NCBI GenBank assembly: GCA_050258035.1
Contig: JBLMYA010000064.1
Span: forward strand, 1-40,223
DNA: 40,223 bases
From: DATBLE01 sp050258035
GTDB taxonomy: Bacteria; Actinomycetota; Thermoleophilia; Gaiellales; Gaiellaceae
Reading direction: 5' to 3'
The notes below the pieces were generated by a model, which saw only the letters and a program-made list of their open reading frames with translations, did not search any database and was not told the DNA's origin. This document shows, piece after piece, positions 22,488-31,569 of this stretch (the stretch's first letter is position 1; each line of letters begins with the position of its first letter). Position numbers and translations under genes: made by a program.

Positions 22488-25415
22488 CTAGCCCCTGCGG
22501 ACCCTGCACATCGCCCCGAGGCGGCACCAGGACGGGCACGTGCCCTCGCGCGGGTCGTGCCTGACGTCGCCCTCGCGGATGCGCGCGACCATCCGGCGGG
22601 CCACGTCCTGCGCCCGCTCGACCTTGGCCCAGAACTCCTCCTCGTCGACGTAGTCACGCGGCGAGTAGCCGGGGACGCCGTCGTCCCGCGCAGTCGCGCG
22701 CAGGAGGCCGCGGGCCTTGCGGTCGCCCGACAGCGGGCGGTAGAGCCCCCCCAGCGGCTCCACGCCGACGAGGTCCCGGAGCACGAGCATGTAGAGCGGG
22801 ATCTGGAGCCGGAGCTCGCGCTCGATCTCGGCCGCGCTGTGGGCTTTCTTGCCAGACTTGTAGTCCCACACGATGCCGCGCGCGGCGAACGGGTCGAGGT
22901 CGACGCGGTCGATCTTGCCGGAGAGCTGGAACTCGCCGAGATCGAGCCCCCGCTGGAGCTCAGGGGCGGAGCGCTCGGAGCCGAACGAGACCTCGAACCG
23001 TCGCGGGACGAGCGGCAGCTCGGACTCCGCCTCCGACCGGACGAGCGCCTCCAGGTCACGCCAGAGCGTCTGGCGCAGCTCGTCGCGCTGGAGGTCGGTC
23101 AGCTCGAGCCTGTTCTCGGCGCCGCCGCCGATCGCCTCGGAGAGGCAGTCGCCGAGGAAGGCGAGGGCGTCGTCGAGCTGCTCTGGGGACACCCGCTCGG
23201 TTCCCAGCCGCTTCGGCAGGCCGGAGAAGAACTTGAAGAGCGTCTGGTGCGCAATCGAGCCGCGCATACGGGCGTCGACCTGGACGTCCATCGACTTCGG
23301 ATCGAGCAGGCGCTCGACGAACCAGATCGACGAGCAGCCCGCGAAGGCCTCGAGCTCGGTGACGCCGAACATCGCGCGGCTGCGAAGCGACTCCAGCAAC
23401 GCCGGGTCCGTCAGCCGCGTCGGCCGCCGGAAGGCATCCAGCGCACGGTCGAGCCGGCGCTCCCAGCCGTTCGCCCGCGCGACCGCCTCGGCCGCCGGCC
23501 GGTCCCAGGTAGCCAGCGCCGAGACCGCCCGAAGTCGCTCGCGCTCGCTCGGTGCCGCCTCAAGCGGCCAGACGAGCTCGGAGAGCGACCGCCTCCTCGT
23601 AACGCGTCTCAGGTCGTCCGGCCGCAGCACCGCGCGCGCGTCCTCCCAGAAAGGGCTCGGTTGCCTGGGTGCGCCGTCGTCGGTCGCCGCCTCCCGCACG
23701 AGGTAGAGCCGCCGCGACGGCCTCGTGCACGCGGTGTAGAAGAGGTGGCGGGCACGGGCGACGGGATCGGGCCGTGCCAGCCGCGCCGTCGCGTCGAGCT
23801 CCCGGCGCCGCTCGTCGTCGAGGAACGGCGGGGCCTGCGTGCGCTGTGGGAAGACACCCTCCTCCAGGCCGAGCACGAAGACGACGCCGGCCCGGCGCGT
23901 GCGGGCGCGCAGAAGGTCGAGGACGGTCACGTTGCCGGTGGGCGCGCCGCCCAGCCGGACCTGCGTCCGGTCGAGCGAGGCGACCACCTCCTCTGCGGAC
24001 ACTCCGGCACCGAGCTCGACCCATCCTTCGAGCTCGTCGAGGACGCCGAGCACGGCCTGGTGAGAGCGCAGGTCGAGGCGCGCCTGCTCGCTCGCCGGCG
24101 GGGCGTCGAGCCCGTGCGCCGCGCGGAGCATGGACATCGACAGCTCGCGCACCGCCCCGATCGAGGTCGATGCGCTTCGCAGTCGGTCGAGGAACCCGAG
24201 CGGCTGGCCGCGGAGCTCGACGATGGCGGCCTCCAGACGATCGGGGGAGCGGATGCCCCGGCCCCGGAGCCGCCCCTCCAGGAAGTCGGCATGGGCGCGC
24301 GCGAGACCCGAGTAGGGCGACCGGACGAAGCCGAACAGGTCGCGCCGGGCCCCGTCCAGCCACGCATAGCGGAGCAGCGAGAGCAGCGCACGGCCGAAGG
24401 GTGTCTGCGCCAGCCTGAGCGTCGCATCGAGCGCGTAGGGCACGCCGAGGGCGCCGAAGGCGGATTCCAGAGGCGCCCGCACGCGCTCGAGCGACGGGCA
24501 GACGACGAGGATCTCGTCCGGTGGCGTGCCCGTCCGGGTGAGCTGGAGGATCTCGTCGGCGACGAGCTCCAGCGTCGCCCGCGTCCCCGCGCCCTCCAGG
24601 AAGCGGATCGCCCCCTCCGCCGCAGGCGCCGGCGGCGGCTCGTCCTCGAACAGCGCCCGCTCGAGGTGCGCCAGCGCAGGATGCGCGTACTCGGCGTAGC
24701 GAGGCGGCAGCTCCTCGATCCGGCCGTCCGAGAGCCGCGCGAGATCGGACGCGGTTCGCTCGAGGGCTGCGAACGCAAGCCGCCCCGGCTCGTACGGAAG
24801 TGACACGGTGACGTCGGTTCGTCCGGCGAACGCCTCCAGCAGGCGCCACTGGGCACCGCTCAGGTCCTCGAAGCCGTACGCGTAGACCGGCCGTCCGTCC
24901 CACGCGTCGAGCTCGCCGGCGAGACGCCCGGCCGCGTACCCCCGCCGCAGATCACGATCCCACAACCCGAGCCGGTGGAGCTCGCTCCGGTAGCTGCGGT
25001 AGAGCTCCGCGAGATCGCCGTCGAGATCGTCCGGCTCGAGCAGCCCTGCCTCGAGCTCGGCGATTGCGCTCCCGAGGGAGTCCGCGAAGCCGGAGAACCG
25101 GGCGGAGACCTCGAGCGCGCCGAGCCGTGCGCCTGCGACGACCCGCCGGAGAAGGAGCGCTCGCTGCGCTTCGCCCACGACCGGTCGTGCTGCCGCATTG
25201 CCCGCTGCGATCCGGTCGAAAAGGTCGTCGAACGTTCCGATGAGACCGCCGAGCAGTGCGCCGGCGCGCCCGAGCAGGTCCCGCTCCACCCGTTCGACGT
25301 CCGACCCCGTCGGCACGATCAACACAGGCTCCCGGCGGAGATCGGCCAGGTAGCGATCGAGGAGCAGGGCCACCTTGCCGGCGTTCGCCGGCCCGGCCAG
25401 CAACGTCAAGGCCAT
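22488..25415 (-). CDS. addB: AddB-like PD-(D/E)XK nuclease subunit with degenerate helicase
   Basis: 975 residues. The N-terminus has an ATP-binding loop, LLAGPANAGKVALLLDRYLA (residues 4-23), but later SF1 motifs are weak, as expected for AddB. TACTRPSRRLYLVR is a motif-VI vestige. The nuclease domain has LSGKIDRVDLDPF and GIVWDYKSGKKAH, with upstream RGSIAHQTLFKFF. Cysteines of the AddB iron-sulfur staple are present: one in ELEAFAGCSSIWFVERLL and three in CPSWCRLGAMC near the end. It partners the adjacent AddA-like protein in double-strand-break end processing. ATG 25415 is six bases after a TAGTAT box, so the operon message is probably leaderless. A recB/recC/recD or adnAB alternative is less likely because the helicase here is degenerate. 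Confidence 0.87.
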   Translation of the reverse strand: MALTLLAGPANAGKVALLLDRYLADLRREPVLIVPTGSDVERVERDLLGRAGALLGGLIGTFDDLFDRIAAGNAAARPVVGEAQRALLLRRVVAGARLGALEVSARFSGFADSLGSAIAELEAGLLEPDDLDGDLAELYRSYRSELHRLGLWDRDLRRGYAAGRLAGELDAWDGRPVYAYGFEDLSGAQWRLLEAFAGRTDVTVSLPYEPGRLAFAALERTASDLARLSDGRIEELPPRYAEYAHPALAHLERALFEDEPPPAPAAEGAIRFLEGAGTRATLELVADEILQLTRTGTPPDEILVVCPSLERVRAPLESAFGALGVPYALDATLRLAQTPFGRALLSLLRYAWLDGARRDLFGFVRSPYSGLARAHADFLEGRLRGRGIRSPDRLEAAIVELRGQPLGFLDRLRSASTSIGAVRELSMSMLRAAHGLDAPPASEQARLDLRSHQAVLGVLDELEGWVELGAGVSAEEVVASLDRTQVRLGGAPTGNVTVLDLLRARTRRAGVVFVLGLEEGVFPQRTQAPPFLDDERRRELDATARLARPDPVARARHLFYTACTRPSRRLYLVREAATDDGAPRQPSPFWEDARAVLRPDDLRRVTRRRSLSELVWPLEAAPSERERLRAVSALATWDRPAAEAVARANGWERRLDRALDAFRRPTRLTDPALLESLRSRAMFGVTELEAFAGCSSIWFVERLLDPKSMDVQVDARMRGSIAHQTLFKFFSGLPKRLGTERVSPEQLDDALAFLGDCLSEAIGGGAENRLELTDLQRDELRQTLWRDLEALVRSEAESELPLVPRRFEVSFGSERSAPELQRGLDLGEFQLSGKIDRVDLDPFAARGIVWDYKSGKKAHSAAEIERELRLQIPLYMLVLRDLVGVEPLGGLYRPLSGDRKARGLLRATARDDGVPGYSPRDYVDEEEFWAKVERAQDVARRMVARIREGDVRHDPREGTCPSWCRLGAMCRVRRG

Positions 25416-25421
25416 CGACCC

Positions 25422-25427
25422 ATACTA
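25422..25427 (-). promoter_or_regulatory. -10-like box TAGTAT, 6 bp before addB start
   Basis: TAGTAT, six bases, ATG 25415 on the minus strand. Likely promoter of the addB-addA-nth operon with a leaderless start. Confidence 0.55.
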
Positions 25428-25507
25428 GTCCCGGGTTCCGACGGCTCTTCGTACGCGAATTCACGAGAAGCCGGGAAACAGCGCGAAAAACGCCGGGAAG
25501 CGTGCGG

Positions 25508-25537
25508 CCGGGGGACAGGACGGATCCTGTCCCCCGG
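25508..25537 (-). terminator. Strong 13-bp hairpin downstream of the small zinc-ribbon gene
   Basis: CCGGGGGACAGGA pairs perfectly with TCCTGTCCCCCGG. Read on the minus strand the loop is TCCG, a UNCG-type stable tetraloop (the plus-strand loop is CGGA). It begins 5 bp after the stop of the gene at 25543 and lies upstream of the addB promoter. There is no immediate T-run (a TTTTT occurs about 18 bp further), so it may be a terminator or an mRNA 3' stabiliser. Confidence 0.6.
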
Positions 25538-25542
25538 CGCTC

Positions 25543-25740
25543 CTAGCTCACAGCCGACTTCGGCTTGCGGCCGCGGCGGGCGGTTGCGCGCCCGGGCATT
25601 CCGGTCGCGCACGAATCGCAGAGATCGGCTTCCTTCGCTCCGCGGCGTGCGTCGGAAAAGGACAGACGCATCGTCGCGCCCTTTCCCTCGTCCACTTCCC
25701 GGCCGCACTGGTCACATACGAGAACTGTCTTGCGTGCCAA
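25543..25740 (-). CDS. Small zinc-ribbon protein with AT-hook-like tail
   Basis: 65 residues. Two CxxC pairs, VCDQCGREV (residues 9-12) and LCDSCATGM (about 41-44), should bind one zinc. Between them is MRLSFSDARRGAKEAD. The C-terminus (RATARRGRKPKSAVS) is basic with an RGRKP core resembling an AT hook, so binding to DNA is plausible; relatives I recall in actinobacteria are uncharacterised. The start is TTG 25740, supported by an AAGGAG ribosome site nine bases upstream, in contrast to the leaderless style of its neighbours, which suggests efficient initiation and high expression. A strong hairpin follows the stop. Confidence 0.75.
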   Translation of the reverse strand: MARKTVLVCDQCGREVDEGKGATMRLSFSDARRGAKEADLCDSCATGMPGRATARRGRKPKSAVS

Positions 25741-25892
25741 TTTCCGCTCCTTCTAAGGGGGACGCCGAACTCGCAGCGTAACGAAATGCGGCGGAAATGG
25801 CGCGCGGATTAGGTGAGAAATGCAACGTCGCCGTGTATTGCCCTCACGACCTGATCTCCGCCTGAAACTCCAGCCCTTGCGAGAATCCCTGC

Positions 25893-26960
25893 ATGGAGAC
25901 CTCGACGATCGTCGTCCTCGAGGGGGACGAGACGGGCCAGGAACTGCTCGAGGAGGCGCTCCGCACCCTCGCCCCCGATGTGATCGGCACCGAGCTGGAG
26001 CTTCCGCGGTTCGACCTGTCGCTCGAGAACAGGAGGGCGACGGAAAACCGGGTCGTCTACGACGCGGCCGCTGCGATCGAGGAGGCGGGGCTCGGGCTGA
26101 AGGCGGCGACGATCACCCCCGAACGGCGCGACGACGTCGGCTCGCCGAACCGGATCATCCGCGAGGCGATCGGCGGCAAGGTGATCGTCCGCACCGGCCG
26201 CCGCATTCCGGGCGTCGTCCCGTTCGGCGGCGTTCATGCGCCGATCTCGGTCGTCCGGATGGCTGTCGGCGACGCCTACGGCGCGAAGGAGTGGCGCGAG
26301 GGCACGGGCGACGACGAGGTCGCGTTCCGGATCGAGCGGATCGAGCGGCGGATCTGCCACGCGGTCGCCGAGTTCGCCTTCCGCGAGGCCGAGCGCACGG
26401 GCGCGAAGGTGTTCGGCGGGCCGAAGTACACGGTCAGCCCGACCTACGAGGGGATGCTGAAGGAGGAGATGGACGCGGCGGGAGCGCGCCATCCGGACGT
26501 GCCGTACGAGCCGCAGTTGATCGACGCGACGCTCGCCCTCCTGATCGCCTCGACCGGCGATCCGCTGATCATCCCGGCGCTCAACCGCGACGGCGACATC
26601 CTCTCCGACCTCGTGCTCCCTCTCTTCGGGTCGATCGCAGGCGCCGAATCGCTGCTCGTCGCCTTCGCCGACGACTTCGAGCCCGACGCCGTGATGGCGG
26701 AGGCGGCGCACGGGACCGCGCCGTCGCTCAGGGGGAAGAACGTCGCAAATCCGATGGCGATGATCCTCGCCGGGGCGGCGCTGCTCGGCTACTCGGACGG
26801 GACCGCCGTCGCGGGCCGGGCGATCCGCGAGTCGTGCCTCGAGGCGGTGGCCGACGGCGTGCGCACCGCCGACCTGGGGGGACACATCGGGACGAGCGAG
26901 TTCACCGACGACGTGATCCGCCGCGTCCGGACGAAGCTCGAGGCCTGGTCGACGCTGTAG
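25893..26960 (+). CDS. Isocitrate/isopropylmalate-type beta-decarboxylating dehydrogenase, substrate uncertain
   Basis: 355 residues. Core family features are present: GDETGQELLEEAL at the start (GDGIGxE equivalent), the catalytic lysine in VFGGPKYTVSP, metal-binding DGDILSD (about 231-237) and the cofactor region EAAHGTAPSLRGKNVANPMA. The segment that sets substrate choice, normally REN-TEG-YSG (isocitrate) or RELTGG-YFG (isopropylmalate), is replaced by VRTGRRIPGVVPFGGVHAP and VVRMAVGDAYGAKEWREG, so neither substrate is supported. NAD preference is suggested by lack of the NADP-type basic pair, but weakly. ATG 25893 is preceded by GAGAAT six bases upstream. No leucine or TCA-cycle genes adjoin it. 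The 3' end overlaps the HD-GYP gene by 59 bp. Confidence 0.8.
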   Translation: METSTIVVLEGDETGQELLEEALRTLAPDVIGTELELPRFDLSLENRRATENRVVYDAAAAIEEAGLGLKAATITPERRDDVGSPNRIIREAIGGKVIVRTGRRIPGVVPFGGVHAPISVVRMAVGDAYGAKEWREGTGDDEVAFRIERIERRICHAVAEFAFREAERTGAKVFGGPKYTVSPTYEGMLKEEMDAAGARHPDVPYEPQLIDATLALLIASTGDPLIIPALNRDGDILSDLVLPLFGSIAGAESLLVAFADDFEPDAVMAEAAHGTAPSLRGKNVANPMAMILAGAALLGYSDGTAVAGRAIRESCLEAVADGVRTADLGGHIGTSEFTDDVIRRVRTKLEAWSTL

Positions 26961-27567
26961 CGCGGGGGGACGCGGAGTGTCCGTTCGCCGCGGCACGCAG
27001 TGCGAAGGCGACGCAGAGGGCGCCAGATTCCCACGCGTCCAGGAACGCCGTCGCGATGTCGGGGTCGAACTGCGTGCCGGCGCAGCGGTCGACCTCCTGC
27101 GCGGCCTGGTCGGTGCGCAGGGCCGCCCGGTAGGCCCGGTCCGAGGTCATGGCGTCGTAGCTGTCCACCACGCCGAGGATGCGGGCCTCGAGCGGGATCG
27201 CCGATCCGGCGCGCCCGGTCGGGTAGCCGCCGCCGTCCCAGCGCTCGTGGTGATGGAGCACCCCCGGCAGCGCCGATTGCAGTCCCCGGTCGAGCGCGAC
27301 GATCCGCGCGCCGATCTCCGGATGCGCCCGGACCTCGCGCATCTCCGCAGCGGTGAGCGGACCGGGCTTGTTCAGCACCTCGCAACGCACGGCGAGCTTG
27401 CCGACGTCGTGCAGCGTTCCGCCCAGCACGAGACGGGCGAGCTGCGATTCGTCGCATTCGAGGCGGAGGCCGACCTCGTATGCCATGCGGGCGACGCGCG
27501 CCGAGTGGCCCCGCGTATACGGGTCGCACGCTTCAACCGCCTCAGGCAGCGCGAGTAGGGCCCCCAC
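26902..27567 (-). CDS. Stand-alone HD-GYP domain phosphodiesterase
   Basis: 221 residues. It starts directly in the domain: ALPEAVEACDPYTRGHSARV, then LHDVGKLAV (HD), HPEIGARIV, HHHERWDGGGYPTG (HHExxDGxGYP signature) and ILGVVDSYDAMTSDRAYR. All metal-binding residues appear intact, so cyclic-di-GMP hydrolysis is likely. No sensor domain is fused, which is unusual, because most HD-GYP proteins carry REC, GAF or PAS modules. The start GTG 27567 lacks an obvious ribosome site; an upstream sensor part may have been lost. The last 40 residues are arginine/serine-rich; about the final 20 are encoded antisense to the dehydrogenase 3' end. No diguanylate cyclase lies in the window. Confidence 0.85.
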   Translation of the reverse strand: MGALLALPEAVEACDPYTRGHSARVARMAYEVGLRLECDESQLARLVLGGTLHDVGKLAVRCEVLNKPGPLTAAEMREVRAHPEIGARIVALDRGLQSALPGVLHHHERWDGGGYPTGRAGSAIPLEARILGVVDSYDAMTSDRAYRAALRTDQAAQEVDRCAGTQFDPDIATAFLDAWESGALCVAFALRAAANGHSASPRATASTRPRASSGRGGSRRR

Positions 27568-27685
27568 GGGCGGGGAAGTTCAACGCAGAGGGGTCGTTCC
27601 CTTCATTCCTCGGCCCCTGCGTTCGACTCCTGTCGCCAGGTGTTCGGCCGGCGGGGTCCGACCGGTCTCTGTTTGACTCCTTCAC

Positions 27686-27691
27686 TAGAGT
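27686..27691 (+). promoter_or_regulatory. -10-like box TAGAGT upstream of pntAA
   Basis: TAGAGT ends nine bases before ATG 27701, with no ribosome site between; predicts a 5' leader of only a few bases. A TTTGAC at 27672-27677 is too close to serve as its -35. Confidence 0.4.
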
Positions 27692-27700
27692 TCCGGCGGC

Positions 27701-28804
27701 ATGAGGATCGGAGTCCCGAGGGAGACCGCTCAAGGGGAGCGCCGGGTGGCGCTCGTACCGGAGGTGGTAGCCAGGCTTGTCGAGGCGGGACACGAGGTTG
27801 CGGTCGAGCGCGGCGCAGGAAGCGCCGCGTCGTTCGAGGACGCCGCGTACACCGACGTAGGGGCGGCGGTCGTCGAGAGCGCCTGGGATGCCGACGTGGT
27901 CGTCAAGGTCCAGAAACCGACGGCGGAGGAGGCCGCGAAGCTGCGGAGCGGTGCCGTCCTGATCGGGTTCCTCCAGCCGCTGACCGATCGGGAAGGGATC
28001 GAACGGCTCGCCGCGCAGGGGGTCGTCGCGTTCGCGATGGAGTCGATTCCCCGAATCACGCGCGCCCAGTCGATGGACGCGCTCTCGTCTCAGGCGACCG
28101 TCGGCGGCTACAAAGCTGCGCTGATCGCCGCCGACCGCCTCCCCCGCTTCCTGCCGATGCTCACCACCGCGGCCGGGACTGTGCAGCCGGCGAAGGTGCT
28201 CGTGATCGGCGCCGGCGTCGCCGGTCTCCAGGCGATCGCCACCGCGCGCCGGCTCGGCGCCGTCGTCTTCGGCTTCGACGTGCGCGAGGCGGTGAGGGAG
28301 CAGATCGAGTCGCTCGGCGCCAAGTTCCTCGACCTCGGCGTGAAGGGCGAGGAGACGGCCGGCGGCTACGCGTCCGAGCTGACGCCGGAGCAGCAGGCGC
28401 AGCAGCAGGCCGAGCTCGAGAAGCGGCTCCCGGACTACGACGCCGTGATCACGACCGCGGCAATCCCGGGCCGGCCCGCGCCGAAGCTCATCCCCGCGAG
28501 CGCCGTCGCGGCGATGCGGTCCGGGTCGGTGATCGTCGACCTCGCCGCCGAGACGGGCGGCAACTGCGAGCTGACCGAGCCCGGCGAGGAGGTCGTGCGC
28601 GACGGCGTGACGATCGTCGGCCGGCTGAACCTCCCCAGCGAGATGCCCTACCACTCGAGCCAGCTGTACGCCCGCAACGTCCAGGCGCTGCTCAACCACC
28701 TCGCCCCGGAAGGAGGGCTCGTGCTCGACTTCGAGGACGAGATCACCGCCGGCGCCTGCGTCACCAGGACACCACAAGGTGCGAAGGAGGCCCCGCCGTC
28801 GTGA
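27701..28804 (+). CDS. pntAA: NAD(P) transhydrogenase subunit alpha part 1 (NAD-binding)
   Basis: 367 residues. This is the soluble NAD(H)-binding domain I of proton-translocating transhydrogenase, related to alanine dehydrogenase: MRIGVPRETAQGERRVALVP at the start, RAQSMDALSSQATVGGYKA, and the Rossmann loop VLVIGAGVAGLQAIATARRL. The mobile loop region (about 225-245) is rich in glutamine. It hands hydride from NADH to NADP+ bound by PntB, driven by proton motive force. It is the first of three genes in the split three-subunit form. Its stop overlaps the pntAB start (GTGA). Confidence 0.95.
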   Translation: MRIGVPRETAQGERRVALVPEVVARLVEAGHEVAVERGAGSAASFEDAAYTDVGAAVVESAWDADVVVKVQKPTAEEAAKLRSGAVLIGFLQPLTDREGIERLAAQGVVAFAMESIPRITRAQSMDALSSQATVGGYKAALIAADRLPRFLPMLTTAAGTVQPAKVLVIGAGVAGLQAIATARRLGAVVFGFDVREAVREQIESLGAKFLDLGVKGEETAGGYASELTPEQQAQQQAELEKRLPDYDAVITTAAIPGRPAPKLIPASAVAAMRSGSVIVDLAAETGGNCELTEPGEEVVRDGVTIVGRLNLPSEMPYHSSQLYARNVQALLNHLAPEGGLVLDFEDEITAGACVTRTPQGAKEAPPS

Positions 28805-29114
28805 ACACGAGCTTCCTGATCGAGTTGACCGTCCTGATCCTCGCCGCCTTCCTCGGCGTGCAGGTGATCTCGAAGGTGCCGACACTTCTGCACACGCCGC
28901 TGATGTCCGGCACGAACGCGATCCACGGAATCGTGATCGTGGGTGCGATCATCGTCGCCGGCGCCCCGCACCAGCCGACCTGGCTGCGGATCGTCACGCT
29001 CGCCGCGGTCGCGCTCGGCACCGGCAACGTCGTCGGCGGCTTCGTCGTCACCGACCGGATGCTCGAGATGTTCAAGCCGAAGAAGAAGGCCCCTGCGGAA
29101 GGTGAGAAGCCGGA

Positions 29115-29118
<4 letters not shown>
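28801..29118 (+). CDS. pntAB: NAD(P) transhydrogenase subunit alpha part 2 (membrane)
   Basis: 105 residues, with three to four transmembrane helices: FLIELTVLILAAFLGVQVIS, HGIVIVGAIIVAGA and LAAVALGTGNVVGGFVVTDR. TPLMSGTNAIHGIVIVG is a strong family signature. It forms part of the proton channel with PntB. The start is the GTG overlapping the pntAA stop; the C-terminal tail is charged (FKPKKKAPAEGEKPE). The stop overlaps the pntB start (GTGA at 29115). Confidence 0.95.
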
Positions 29119-30505
<1,387 letters not shown>

Positions 30506-30509
<4 letters not shown>

Positions 30510-31432
30510 TCCCGCTCTTCCGCGCGCACGACGTCGAGGCTGCCGTCTCGCCCGACCGCGCGGTGGAGGCGGTGCGGGCGGCGTTCGTCGCCTTCGCCCG
30601 GGGCGAATGGTCGATGCCGCCGAAGGTCTACGTGCCGGCGTACCCCGCCGGCGACTTCCGCGCCATGCCTGCGCTGGGCGCGGGGCACGCACTGCTGAAG
30701 TGGGTGACGTCCTATCCGGGGAACCCGGCCCGCGGACTGCCGACGGTGACCGGGCTCGTGCTCCTGTCGGACGCCTCCGACGGGCGGCTCGTCGCCGTGC
30801 TCGACGCCGGTGCGGTGACGGCGCTCCGGACCGGTGCGGCGGCCGTGCTGGCGGCGGAGACGCTGGGACGTCCCGGCACAGCGGCGGTGATCGGCGCGGG
30901 GGTGAACGGGCGGGCGGCGGCGCGGACGTTCCTCAGCCGCGGCCGGGGGGTGATCGTCTGGGACGTCGACCCGGCGCGGGCGGAGGCGGCGGCCGCGGAA
31001 CTCGGCGCGCGCGTAGGATCGAGAGACGAGGCTCTTGCCGCCGACCTGCTCGTCACGGTGACGCCCGGCCACGAGGTGGTCCTCCCGGAGGGGGCGCTCC
31101 GGCCGGGCCAGCACGTGTCGCTCATGGGCGCCGACGGCCCCGGCAAGGCGGAGATCGCGGTGGACGAGCTCGTGCGCGCGCGCGTGTTCTGCGACGACTG
31201 GGAGCAGGCGAGCCACAACGGCGAGCTCGCGCACGCGGTCGAGGCAGGCAAGCTCCGGCGCGACGACGTGACCGACCTCGGCGCCGTGCTCGCAGGCACG
31301 GCTTCCGGGCGCGAGTCGGACGAGGAGATCACGGCCTTCGACTCGACCGGCCTGGCGATCCAGGACCTCGCGATCGCGCTCGCGGCGATGGAACAGGCCG
31401 GTGAGCTCGACCTCCGCCACATCGACTTCTGA
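30506..31432 (+). CDS. Ornithine cyclodeaminase / mu-crystallin family protein
   Basis: 308 residues from TTG 30506, which overlaps the pntB stop (TTGA). The N-terminal half has RAVEAVRAAFVAFARGEWSM, ALLKWVTSYPGNPARGLPTV and LDAGAVTALRTGAAAVLAAE, all standard for the family (the lysine and arginine contact substrate). The Rossmann loop is AAVIGAGVNGRAAARTFLSR. The family includes ornithine cyclodeaminase, alanine dehydrogenase, ketimine reductase and tauropine-like enzymes; the substrate cannot be read here. Coupling to a transhydrogenase fits an NADPH-dependent imine or keto-acid reductase (inference). No other member of an amino-acid pathway adjoins it. Confidence 0.88.
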
Positions 31433-31569
31433 CCAACCGGCTCGGGCCCCGGCGTCCGACCGCCGGTCGACGATCGCCCCGGCGAGCATCGCGGTCGCCC
31501 GCACCTCGTGGTGGGCGTCCTTCCAGGTGTCGCGCTTGACCGCGCCACCGGGCTCTGCTCGGCGGCTGG

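Noticed and set aside
31433..31569. Minus-strand frame reading VKRDTWKDAHHEVRATAMLAG before the cyclodeaminase end, as a gene remnant
   Set aside because: It looks slightly protein-like but continues only as a mirror of the cyclodeaminase gene, and no family comes to mind.
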